A stretch of DNA of 5,949 nucleotides from Thalassospiraceae bacterium. GTDB taxonomy: Bacteria; Pseudomonadota; Alphaproteobacteria; Rhodospirillales; Magnetovibrionaceae. The position numbers were made by a program, and so were the translations under genes. The DNA lies in NCBI GenBank assembly GCA_030637845.1, contig DAOWFT010000163.1:1-5949 (forward strand), written 5' to 3'. This document shows, piece after piece, positions 1 through 5,602 of this stretch; position 1 is the first letter of the stretch, and every line of letters begins with the position of its first letter. The notes below the pieces were generated by a model. It saw only the letters and a program-made list of their open reading frames with translations, ran no database searches and was not told the DNA's origin.

Positions 1-1472
1 ACCAAATGAACATTGGAAACAAGGTTGGCATGAAGAATCATTTCGCCTTTTTCTTCGCTTAGGCGCACCACCTCATCAAACGTGGTCGGGTCGGGCAATT
101 GTAATTCCGACATTGAACGAGGATCGTTATCAATATCCGGATTTTGCTGAACCGCCGCCGCAGACATGACCGGGCCGTGGGATACTATTGGCCCCCCGCC
201 CGTTGTGGTGCCCACGGCAGAAGTCGAGCCACCGGTGGGGGCCGATGATGGGGAAGAGGCTTGAGGCTGGGGCTGAGATTGAGTCTGGGGCTGATTTTGG
301 CCCTGCTCCATTGCCTTTAGGCTGTCTGCCGGGCTGGGCAGCGATAGCCCATATATAAGACGCACCAGCACCATTTCCGCGCCCTGTAATTGGCTCGGGG
401 CCGAACGGGTCTCACCCAAACCCTTTAAAAGCATTTGCCACATTCTGGTCAGGTCGGCCATGGAAAGACGACCCGCCAGTTCCGTACCCTTGGTCCGTTC
501 CATTTCCGCAACACCGGGGGCATCGGCGGCAGCAACTGACACCTTGATGCGGGTTATCCAATGACAAAGCTCTAACAAATCTTGCAATATCTGCACCGGG
601 TCGGCACCGCTTTGGTATTGGGTTTCCATTTGTTCAATGGCACTGGCGGCGTCGCCGCTGAAAACGGCTTCGAACAAATCAAACGTCTGGGTTCGGTCGG
701 CAAGGCCGAGCATGGCCCGGACGCTATCGGCAGTTACCTCATCGGTGGTGTGGGCAATTGCCTGATCCAAAAGCGAAAGCCCATCACGAACCGATCCGTC
801 GGCGGCCCGGGAGATAAGTTGCAGGGCATCGTCGGTTACGGCGGCGCCTTCTTTTTCAACCACCATTTTGAAATGTTCGCTCAGTGTTTCCATGTCGATA
901 CGCCGCAAATCAAAACGCTGGCAGCGCGAAAGTACGGTTACCGGAACCTTGCGTATTTCGGTGGTGGCAAAAATGAATTTTACGTGTTCGGGCGGTTCTT
1001 CCAAAGTTTTGAGCAACGCATTAAACGCATTTTTTGAAAGCATGTGGACTTCATCAATTATATAAACCTTATAGCGCGCACTAACGGGTTTGAAACGAAC
1101 CCCTTCGATGACTTCGCGAATGTCGTCAACCCCGGTGCGCGATGCCGCATCCATTTCAATTACGTCCATGTGGTTATCGTTTGAAATTGAGATGCAGTGT
1201 TCACACACGCCACATGGTTCAGCCGTTGGCCCGCCCTTGCCGTCAGCACCAACACAGTTAAGGGCACGGGCAATAATTCTGGCGGTGGTGGTTTTTCCCA
1301 CACCGCGAACGCCGGTCAACATGAATGCGTGGGCCAGACGACCAGATTTAATCGCGTTGCTGAGGGTTCTGACCAATGCCTCCTGACCGATAAGGCCGGA
1401 AAAATCACCGGGTCGATATTTGCGAGCAAGAACGCGATATTCGTCTGCTGGTTTATTGGGGTCTTTTGACAT
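1..1472 (-). CDS. dnaX: DNA polymerase III subunit gamma/tau, C-terminus missing at window edge
   Basis: This is the ATPase of the clamp-loader complex, which loads the beta sliding clamp and, as tau, links polymerase cores to the helicase. 490 codons lie in the window and the C-terminal part is cut off. Visible are the N-terminal RARKYRP-type segment (ARKYRPGDF, residues 16-24), Walker A GVRGVGKTT (54-62), four zinc-binding cysteines (73, 87, 90, 93), Walker B IIDEVH (138-143), a sensor 1 region (FATTE, 168-172) and the SRC arginine-finger motif (182-184). After the AAA+ and collar domains comes a Gln/Pro/Ser/Gly-rich linker (about 388-440), then the start of a tau-specific C-terminal region, so a tau-length product is expected. 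I see no canonical frameshift heptamer in the visible part. The ATG start is fixed by the family's N-terminus. A possible ribosome site (AGGGG, 1487-1491) is 14 bases away, longer than usual. The gene lies 51 bases downstream of ffs and may share its promoter. The usual partners ybaB and recR would lie beyond the left edge (inference). Confidence 0.97.
   Translation of the reverse strand, partial: MSKDPNKPADEYRVLARKYRPGDFSGLIGQEALVRTLSNAIKSGRLAHAFMLTGVRGVGKTTTARIIARALNCVGADGKGGPTAEPCGVCEHCISISNDNHMDVIEMDAASRTGVDDIREVIEGVRFKPVSARYKVYIIDEVHMLSKNAFNALLKTLEEPPEHVKFIFATTEIRKVPVTVLSRCQRFDLRRIDMETLSEHFKMVVEKEGAAVTDDALQLISRAADGSVRDGLSLLDQAIAHTTDEVTADSVRAMLGLADRTQTFDLFEAVFSGDAASAIEQMETQYQSGADPVQILQDLLELCHWITRIKVSVAAADAPGVAEMERTKGTELAGRLSMADLTRMWQMLLKGLGETRSAPSQLQGAEMVLVRLIYGLSLPSPADSLKAMEQGQNQPQTQSQPQPQASSPSSAPTGGSTSAVGTTTGGGPIVSHGPVMSAAAVQQNPDIDNDPRSMSELQLPDPTTFDEVVRLSEEKGEMILHANLVSNVHL
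267..294 (-). repeat. Short in-frame Gln-Pro repeat inside the dnaX linker
   Basis: A 10-base unit, CTGGGGCTGA on the plus strand, occurs at 267-276 and 285-294, a period of 18 bases or six codons. In DnaX it encodes two tandem six-residue units, QPQTQS and QPQPQA (residues 394-405). It is low-complexity linker sequence between the ATPase/collar part and the tau C-terminus. It looks like local duplication in a disordered linker, not a mobile element. Confidence 0.7.
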
Positions 1473-1523
1473 TTTTTAAATTGGCGCCCCTGAATAAAAA
1501 TAAAAACCAGATAATGAATAAGG

Positions 1524-1619
1524 TGGAAGACCGGCCAGCGACCCGAACAAAACTCGTTACGGCTGCTTCCTTCCGGACCTGACCGGGTTGGCGAGAGGTT
1601 CGTCCACGGCCGATCTTCC
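1524..1619 (-). ncRNA. ffs: Bacterial signal recognition particle RNA (4.5S, small type)
   Basis: This is the RNA scaffold of the SRP, which binds Ffh (SRP54) and guides co-translational targeting of membrane proteins to FtsY and SecYEG. The minus strand at 1561-1584 carries the conserved domain IV core, GGTCAGGTCC followed by the GGAA tetraloop and GGAAGCAGCC, the signature of the Ffh-binding hairpin. The ends pair almost perfectly: GGAAGATCGGCC (1619-1608) with GGCCGGTCTTCC (1536-1525), with a single G-U pair. The length of about 96 nt is typical of the small Alu-less bacterial form. The 5' end is set by this stem and by the promoter, which predicts initiation at 1619. The 3' end is known only to within a few bases. 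No hairpin terminator follows, only a T-rich stretch at 1496-1509 (minus strand), so some read-through into dnaX is likely. An SRP RNA gene upstream of dnaX is a recurrent arrangement in Alphaproteobacteria. Confidence 0.95.
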
Positions 1620-1626
1620 GGGGATG

Positions 1627-1655
1627 AGTATACCAGCCGTCAACTGCAGAGGCAA
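1627..1655 (-). promoter_or_regulatory. Sigma70-type extended -10 promoter for ffs (and possibly dnaX)
   Basis: On the minus strand a -35 element TTGCCT (1655-1650; 4 of 6 consensus) and a -10 element TATACT (1632-1627; 5 of 6) are separated by exactly 17 bases. A TG dinucleotide one base upstream of the -10 makes it an extended -10. Seven bases further on is G1619, the first base of the SRP RNA closing stem, so promoter and RNA end support each other. A better-looking TTGACG (1643-1638) is only 5 bases from the -10 and cannot be its partner. Confidence 0.8.
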
Positions 1656-1657
1656 AG

Positions 1658-1682
1658 CCCACAATGCCCAAGAAACTGTGGG
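1658..1682 (-). terminator. Possible hairpin terminator after the lipoprotein gene
   Basis: The minus strand can fold CCCACAGT with ATTGTGGG (8 bp, one G-U pair) around a 9-base loop. It lies 41 bases after the stop of the lipoprotein gene and just upstream of the ffs -35 element, where a terminator separating the two units would be expected. It lacks the U-run of a classical intrinsic terminator (only CTTTG follows), so it may be weak, may only protect a 3' end, or may be chance. Confidence 0.3.
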
Positions 1683-1723
1683 TAAAAGATAAAAGTTGCC
1701 GATTTTTTTATTGGTTTTCTGTC

Positions 1724-2257
1724 TTAGCTTTCCGGCGTGACCGGGCGGGGCGGATCAACATAATAGACCCCACCCGATATCTGACCGGGAATTATGGGAA
1801 ATGCCGTATTGTGAACTTCATAACGGCCTTCGTTGGCGGCAACAAATTTTATGCGTATTTTGCTTTTGGGCTTTATACGAATACCGTTAACGCAGCCGGT
1901 TGCCGGTTGGCCATTACCTATCTGGATGGAATGAAGCGCCACTCCCTGCTTCAAGAAACCCGGGGCCCAGATATTATTTGCGCTGCCATCAAGGTTATTA
2001 ATTTCAAGGGTGTATGCTTTGCCGCGGATAAAATGAAATACCATAGGGCGGAAATTGCCCTCAATGGCATTGATGCGGATGGGCCTGACATTGTCCCAAT
2101 CAACGCCTTCCAGCAGTTCCTGTCTTTCCGGAACACAGCCCAGAACAAACATTGTTTGCTCGCCGGTGGTGGAAATACCGCAGCCAGCCAAAACGCCCAC
2201 AAGCGCGGCCATAAGCCCGGTTTTTACCCCATTTTTCTTGAAAGATCGCCGGTTCAT
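1724..2257 (-). CDS. Predicted exported lipoprotein with cupredoxin-like domain, copper ligands not evident
   Basis: The 177-residue protein starts at ATG 2257, ten bases after a strong GAGGGGG ribosome site (2274-2268). An in-frame extension upstream lacks such a site and would place sequence in front of the signal peptide. The N-terminus has a twin-arginine-like motif (NRRSFKK, 2-8), a hydrophobic stretch (14-24) and a lipobox LAGC, so Cys26 should be lipidated. The rest has the beta-rich pattern of small cupredoxin-like domains: PMVFHFIRGKAYTLEINN (71-88), APGF (98-101), IRIKPKSKIRIKF (126-138) and GRYEVHN (144-150). The usual C-terminal Cys-His-Met copper loop is absent (HNTAFPIIPG instead). 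Cys41 and Cys122 could form a disulfide. It follows pheA in the same direction after 134 bases and may be in the same transcript. The coding call is solid. The fold is inferred from pattern and the function is unknown. A long plus-strand reading frame over the same region is a shadow. Confidence 0.82.
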   Translation of the reverse strand: MNRRSFKKNGVKTGLMAALVGVLAGCGISTTGEQTMFVLGCVPERQELLEGVDWDNVRPIRINAIEGNFRPMVFHFIRGKAYTLEINNLDGSANNIWAPGFLKQGVALHSIQIGNGQPATGCVNGIRIKPKSKIRIKFVAANEGRYEVHNTAFPIIPGQISGGVYYVDPPRPVTPES

Positions 2258-2296
2258 CAAGTCATAACCCCCTCGCTCAGGTGGCGAATCGCGGTT

Positions 2297-2333
2297 TGCG
2301 CCAACTGATGGGCATAAACTATCAGGCGGCGCA
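2297..2333 (-). other. Imperfect 13-bp hairpin between pheA and the lipoprotein gene
   Basis: On the minus strand TGCGCC pairs with GGCGCA (6 bp), followed by one G-U pair, one mismatch, and CTGAT pairing with ATCAG (5 bp) around an 11-base loop. It lies 58 bases after the pheA stop and 39 bases before the lipoprotein start codon. No U-run follows, so it is not a classical intrinsic terminator. It could stabilise or mark a processed end in the mRNA, or act in the lipoprotein leader. This is the only structure I see in the 134-base gap (2258-2391), where I found no convincing promoter. Confidence 0.5.
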
Positions 2334-2391
2334 CCTATGCACCACCCCACAAGCACAAAATCTGGCTGATTACGCCCTTTGGGTCCGCTAT

Positions 2392-3276
2392 TTAGATATG
2401 CTCGGCTCTGGCAGACGATGCCGGAAAGGTGCCAAGTATTTTTATTTCGTGGGTAAAGAACTTTAGCTCTTCCAAGGCTCTTTCTAGGGCTGGGTCCTTG
2501 GGGTCGCCTTCGACTTCGGCATAAAACTGGGCTGCCTGAAAGCTGCCGCCGACAAGATAGCTTTCCAGTTTGGTCATATTTATGCCATTGGAAGCAAACC
2601 CGCCCAGTGCTTTGTAAAGTGCGGCGGGAATGTTTTTTACCCGAAAAACAAAACTGGTCATCTGCTGGCCCGAACCGGAAATAACATTTTCCGGCTTTGC
2701 CGCCATTATTAAAAACCGGGTGGTGTTGTGTTCAGCGTCTTCGATGTTGGCACGAAGCTGTGTCAGCCCATAAATCTCACCGGCCAGTTTTGATGCTATG
2801 GCGGCCTGGGTTTTGTCGCCGCGCGCGGCAATCATTTGTGCAGCACCGGCGGTGTCGGCATGGACAACCGGCTCAACCCCAAGTTCACGGACAAGCCCGC
2901 GGCACTGGTTAAGCGCGTGAACGTGGCTGTGAATGTGTGTGATGTCGCCTTCGCTTGCGCCGGGTACCGCCAACAAATGATGATCAATGCGCTGAAAATG
3001 CTCGCCAACAATAAAAAGGCCTGAATCCGGCAGCAAGTGATGGATGTCAGCCACCCGTCCGGCAACCGAATTATCAATAGGTATCATGACAAGCCGGGCA
3101 CGTCCTGCGTGAACGGCCCCAAAGGAATCTTCAAAGCTGTAACAAGGAAGGGTCTGCATATCGGGCAATGCACTGCGGCACGCCAGATCCGAATTGGCAC
3201 CGGGCATGCCCTGAAATGCAATTGTATTTTCCGGATTTGTTGTTGTGCCCGCGTCGTTCATTGCTATGTCGTTCAT
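2392..3276 (-). CDS. pheA: Prephenate dehydratase (monofunctional, with ACT regulatory domain)
   Basis: This cytoplasmic enzyme converts prephenate to phenylpyruvate in phenylalanine synthesis. The 294-residue length fits the monofunctional family; no chorismate mutase domain is fused. The catalytic domain covers about residues 18-192: IAFQGMPGANS (19-29), IPIDNSVAGRV (65-75), DTAGAA (141-146) and the essential TRF motif (186-188). The C-terminal ACT domain (about 207-285) contains the PAALYKAL segment (217-224) and KLESY (236-240), the sites that bind phenylalanine for feedback inhibition. The ESRP motif of E. coli reads ESYL here. ATG 3276 is chosen because an AAAGAAG element precedes it; a second ATG at 3261 has none. 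The extended frame up to 3387 would overlap kdsB. The gene starts 19 bases after the kdsB stop, so the two are probably co-transcribed. Confidence 0.95.
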   Translation of the reverse strand: MNDIAMNDAGTTTNPENTIAFQGMPGANSDLACRSALPDMQTLPCYSFEDSFGAVHAGRARLVMIPIDNSVAGRVADIHHLLPDSGLFIVGEHFQRIDHHLLAVPGASEGDITHIHSHVHALNQCRGLVRELGVEPVVHADTAGAAQMIAARGDKTQAAIASKLAGEIYGLTQLRANIEDAEHNTTRFLIMAAKPENVISGSGQQMTSFVFRVKNIPAALYKALGGFASNGINMTKLESYLVGGSFQAAQFYAEVEGDPKDPALERALEELKFFTHEIKILGTFPASSARAEHI

Positions 3277-3295
3277 CGCTATTGCTTCTTTAAAA

Positions 3296-4078
3296 TCATT
3301 CTTGCCCAACAATAATTTTGTGGGCGCGCTCAAGATCGCCCGGAGTATCAACCCCGAACGGAACCGTGTCAACGAGTGCACAGGCAATGGTCATGCCGTT
3401 TTCAAGGGCGCGTAATTGTTCCAGTTTTTCCCGGGTCTCCAAAACGCCGGGGGCCAACGAAACAAAGCGGGCAAGGGCTTCTCGTCTAAACGCATATATG
3501 CCGATGTGATGGTAGTGCGGCCCATCGCCCGACGGTATTGCCGTACGGGAAAAATAAAGCGCCAAAGAAATATTGGGCGGGGCATTATTTGAACCATCGG
3601 AAAAACCAACGGCGGCTTTTACCACGTGGGGATCGGTCAGTTCCAAGGGATCGGTTATTTCAGCCACCAGGGTTGCCATATCGGCATTGGTGCGGGCAAG
3701 CGGCGAAAGAACTGCCTTTATAATTTCAGGCTCGATTAATGGGATGTCGCCCTGAAGATTAATTACCGCGTCATGTTTTCCTGCCGCGTCAACCTGCCCT
3801 AGGGCGGCAAACACCCGATCGGAACCGGATGTCAGGTCGGGGTCGGTCAAAACCGCTTTTCCGCCTGCTTTTGTTACCGCATCTACAATTTCTTCCTCAG
3901 CCGCAGCCACAACCACCGGGCCAATATTTGCCGCCAGGGCGCACTCCATAACCCGGACAATCATCGATTTTCCATGGATATCGGCCAACGGCTTGCCCGG
4001 CAGGCGGGTTGATGCCATGCGTGCGGGAATAATCACAATGGGGTTCTTTGGCGGGGGTTTTTGGGGATTTTCGGACAA
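3296..4078 (-). CDS. kdsB: 3-deoxy-manno-octulosonate cytidylyltransferase (CMP-KDO synthetase), TTG start
   Basis: KdsB activates KDO with CTP to CMP-KDO in the cytoplasm for the inner core of lipopolysaccharide, so the cell makes a Gram-negative outer membrane. The 260 residues match the family length apart from a short Pro/Lys-rich N-terminal extension. Visible are the nucleotide-binding loop IIPARMASTRLPGKPL (16-31), SGSDR (84-88), NLQGDIPLI (107-115, with metal-binding Asp111), ALYFSR (174-179), HHIGIYAFR (191-199) and FGVDTPGDL (241-249, with the second conserved Asp at 244). The start is TTG: an in-frame stop lies at 4118-4120, no ATG or GTG occurs between it and the TTG, and an AAAGGG ribosome site is six bases upstream. 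The next starts (GTG, then the ATG at Met21) would remove the first beta strand or the P-loop-like motif. It is divergent from cycM and leads the kdsB-pheA unit. Confidence 0.95.
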   Translation of the reverse strand: MSENPQKPPPKNPIVIIPARMASTRLPGKPLADIHGKSMIVRVMECALAANIGPVVVAAAEEEIVDAVTKAGGKAVLTDPDLTSGSDRVFAALGQVDAAGKHDAVINLQGDIPLIEPEIIKAVLSPLARTNADMATLVAEITDPLELTDPHVVKAAVGFSDGSNNAPPNISLALYFSRTAIPSGDGPHYHHIGIYAFRREALARFVSLAPGVLETREKLEQLRALENGMTIACALVDTVPFGVDTPGDLERAHKIIVGQE

Positions 4079-4084
4079 GTGCGG

Positions 4085-4090
4085 CCCTTT
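4085..4090 (-). promoter_or_regulatory. Ribosome binding site deciding the kdsB TTG start
   Basis: AAAGGG on the minus strand sits six bases upstream of the TTG at 4078. It is the only good Shine-Dalgarno element near the 5' end of the frame and is the main reason to accept the rare start codon. It directly abuts one arm (CCAGCATAT) of a long-range inverted repeat in the leader. Confidence 0.7.
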
Positions 4091-4153
4091 ATATGCTGGT
4101 TCTTTAAAATTACCCGTTCACGATAGCATTACCCACCCCGGTGTCCAGCATAT
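4091..4153 (-). repeat. 9-bp perfect inverted repeat in the kdsB leader
   Basis: ATATGCTGG (4091-4099) and CCAGCATAT (4145-4153) on the plus strand are exact reverse complements 45 bases apart. If the kdsB transcript starts upstream of 4153, the arms could pair and place a stem end next to the AAAGGG ribosome site. An exact 9-mer pair in a 195-base region is not very unlikely by chance, so function is a guess. Confidence 0.4.
4109..4134. repeat. Direct repeat ATTACCC, 19-base period, in the divergent region
   Basis: ATTACCC occurs at 4109-4115 and again at 4128-4134, a period of 19 bases, close to two helical turns. This spacing would suit a dimeric regulator binding one face of the DNA, but two copies of a 7-mer are weak evidence and the rest of the units differ. 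Confidence 0.3.
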
Positions 4154-4181
4154 CGGAGCAAAAGTTCCGGCAATGGCAACA

Positions 4182-4210
4182 TTGAACCAAAGGGCCGGAG
4201 AGGCTAGATT
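4182..4210 (+). promoter_or_regulatory. Candidate sigma70-type promoter for cycM-hisN-yejA
   Basis: TTGAAC (4182-4187) and TAGATT (4205-4210) each match four of six consensus bases and are separated by exactly 17 bases. Transcription would start near 4217, giving a leader of about 55 bases before the cycM start. It is the only well-spaced pair I found on this strand in the 195-base divergent region. No equally convincing promoter for kdsB was found on the other strand. Confidence 0.5.
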
Positions 4211-4273
4211 TTACTGAGATCCAAGTTTTAAGTCGCTAACACCCAACAACAAGAACCCGGCATAGGTGACATC

Positions 4274-4804
4274 ATGAATTTTATTAAAACATTTACAGTC
4301 TCGGTTATTTTTACCATCGCAGTTTTATCCTTCATTAATTTTGCCGGCGATTCTCTTGTTGGGCAAAAGTCTAATGAAGAGGCCCGGAAAGAAGCGCCCA
4401 CACCAGTTGTTGCATCAGCGCCAGAACCGGAAAAAACACCCGAACCAGCTCCAGAACCAACCAAGGCTGCCCCGGTGGTGGTCGCAAGCAGCGGCAACGC
4501 CGAAATGGGCGCCGGAACATTTCGTAAAAAATGCATGGGTTGTCATCCAATAAGCGAAGATGGTGTAAACCGCACCGGGCCTAATCTGTTTGACATTATC
4601 GGACGGGAAAAAGCATCGGTTGCGGGATATCGTTATTCGTCGGGCTTGAAAAGATTTGGCGGCACCTGGACGGAAAAAGAGCTTAATACATTTATTGCCG
4701 GCCCCAGGGTAATGGTTCCAAAAACCAAGATGACTTTTTCCGGGGTTAAAAAAGAAAGACAGCGAAATGATATAGTCGCTTTCCTCAAATCGCTTACAAA
4801 ATAA
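4274..4804 (+). CDS. cycM: Membrane-anchored class I cytochrome c (CycM / c552 type)
   Basis: This is a periplasm-facing electron carrier. Members of this family pass electrons from the bc1 complex to a terminal oxidase while held to the inner membrane by an uncleaved N-terminal helix. The 176 residues show a hydrophobic anchor (about 7-25), a flexible Pro/Glu/Ala-rich tether (about 40-70, with PEPEKTPEPAPEP), then a cytochrome c domain (about 74-176). This has one haem site CMGCH (87-91, His91 as proximal ligand), TGPNLFDIIGR (101-111) and Met153 in TKMTFSG as the likely sixth ligand. A C-terminal helix (RQRNDIVAFLKSL) is typical of the c2/mitochondrial class. The ATG has a good AGGTGA ribosome site four bases upstream. 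It is divergent from kdsB and followed by hisN after 24 bases, probably in one transcript. Haem attachment would need the Ccm system, not present here. Confidence 0.93.
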   Translation: MNFIKTFTVSVIFTIAVLSFINFAGDSLVGQKSNEEARKEAPTPVVASAPEPEKTPEPAPEPTKAAPVVVASSGNAEMGAGTFRKKCMGCHPISEDGVNRTGPNLFDIIGREKASVAGYRYSSGLKRFGGTWTEKELNTFIAGPRVMVPKTKMTFSGVKKERQRNDIVAFLKSLTK

Positions 4805-4828
4805 TATGAAACAGGGATCGGGTTGATA

Positions 4829-5602
4829 ATGAGTGTGCAAAATGAATTTATCGACCTTGTAACGCGCGCACTGGATCAGGCCCGTGAGATAACCCTATCA
4901 AATTTCAAGACCGGCATAAGCATCGACAGCAAAGACGATGCGTCCCCTGTAACAATTGCCGACCGCGAGGCTGAGAGAATTATTCGCGAGATGATAAACG
5001 ATACATTTCCCGACCATGGGATACTGGGCGAGGAATATGGATCTGAAAATGTTGATGCCGAATGGGTTTGGGTGCTTGACCCCATAGACGGCACCGCAGG
5101 ATATGTCACCGGAAAGCCGCTTTTTGGAACGCTGATGGCGCTGGCCCACCATGGCAAACCGGTTTTAGGCGCAATTGATGCACCGGCCATGAATGAGCGC
5201 TGGATTGGTAGCGAGGGTGAGCCCACTACCCTTAACGGAAAACCGGTCAAGGTTCGCAGCTGTGAGCAGCTTGGCGATGCTTGGCTTTACGCAACTACGC
5301 CCGACATGTTTATCGGCCCCGACAAAACCGCATTTGAAAAACTTTCCGCTGCGGCACGGCGAACCAATTACGGTGCCGATTGTTATGCCTATGGATTGTT
5401 GGCATCAGGCCATGTTGATATTGTTTGCGAGGCATCCCTTGGCACCTATGATTACATGGCGCTGGTTCCGGTTGTTACGGGTGCGGGCGGAATAATGACA
5501 GATTGGCAGGGAAACCCGCTTGATATTAATTCTGACGGACGGGTTATTGCCGCAGGGGATACAAACATTCATGGGGTGGCGCTTGAAAAACTTAACGGCT
5601 AA
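4829..5602 (+). CDS. hisN: Inositol-monophosphatase-family phosphatase, probably histidinol-phosphatase
   Basis: This is a Mg-dependent phosphatase of the IMPase superfamily. The closest pattern is HisN, which removes phosphate from histidinol phosphate in the penultimate part of histidine synthesis in the cytoplasm. Over 257 residues one sees DDASPVTIADREAE (36-49), GILGEEYG (64-71, metal ligand Glu69), VLDPIDGT (82-89, ligands Asp84 and Asp87), GKPLFGTLMAL (95-105), GADCYAYGLLASGHVD, and the C-terminal catalytic Asp208 in TYDYMALVPVV followed by GAGG (218-221). The YD-ALVPVV form and the GKPLFGTL segment favour HisN over inositol monophosphatase or CysQ, but substrate cannot be proven from sequence. 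ATG 4829 is preferred; an in-frame TTG two codons earlier (4823) is an alternative because AGGG lies six bases before it. It follows cycM by 24 bases and overlaps the next gene. Confidence 0.9.
   Translation: MSVQNEFIDLVTRALDQAREITLSNFKTGISIDSKDDASPVTIADREAERIIREMINDTFPDHGILGEEYGSENVDAEWVWVLDPIDGTAGYVTGKPLFGTLMALAHHGKPVLGAIDAPAMNERWIGSEGEPTTLNGKPVKVRSCEQLGDAWLYATTPDMFIGPDKTAFEKLSAAARRTNYGADCYAYGLLASGHVDIVCEASLGTYDYMALVPVVTGAGGIMTDWQGNPLDINSDGRVIAAGDTNIHGVALEKLNG

Noticed and set aside
41..60. A-rich stretch in dnaX as a programmed frameshift site making gamma
   Set aside because: The reading frame is GAA GAA AAA GGC, which does not give an A AAA AAG-type heptamer in frame, and I see no clear downstream stem or early stop.
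582..1037. A 151-codon plus-strand open frame inside dnaX
   Set aside because: It is antisense to the conserved ATPase core of DnaX, and its sequence has no recognisable features.
1496..1509. T-rich stretch after ffs as an intrinsic terminator
   Set aside because: No stable stem lies directly before it; the RNA's own closing stem ends about 15 bases earlier.
1638..1643. TTGACG on the minus strand as the -35 box for ffs
   Set aside because: It is only 5 bases from the TATACT -10. TTGCCT with a 17-base spacer fits instead.
1664..2308. A 214-codon plus-strand open frame opposite the lipoprotein gene
   Set aside because: The minus-strand gene has a ribosome site, signal peptide, lipobox and coherent beta-strand pattern. 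The plus-strand product has no recognisable domain and runs antisense over it.
4089..4094. TATAAA on the minus strand as a -10 box for kdsB
   Set aside because: It overlaps the ribosome site region, so the start would fall almost on the TTG, and no -35 lies at the right distance.
4415..4840. A 141-codon minus-strand open frame over the cytochrome gene
   Set aside because: It is antisense to the haem motif and C-terminal domain of a clear cytochrome c. It is a shadow.
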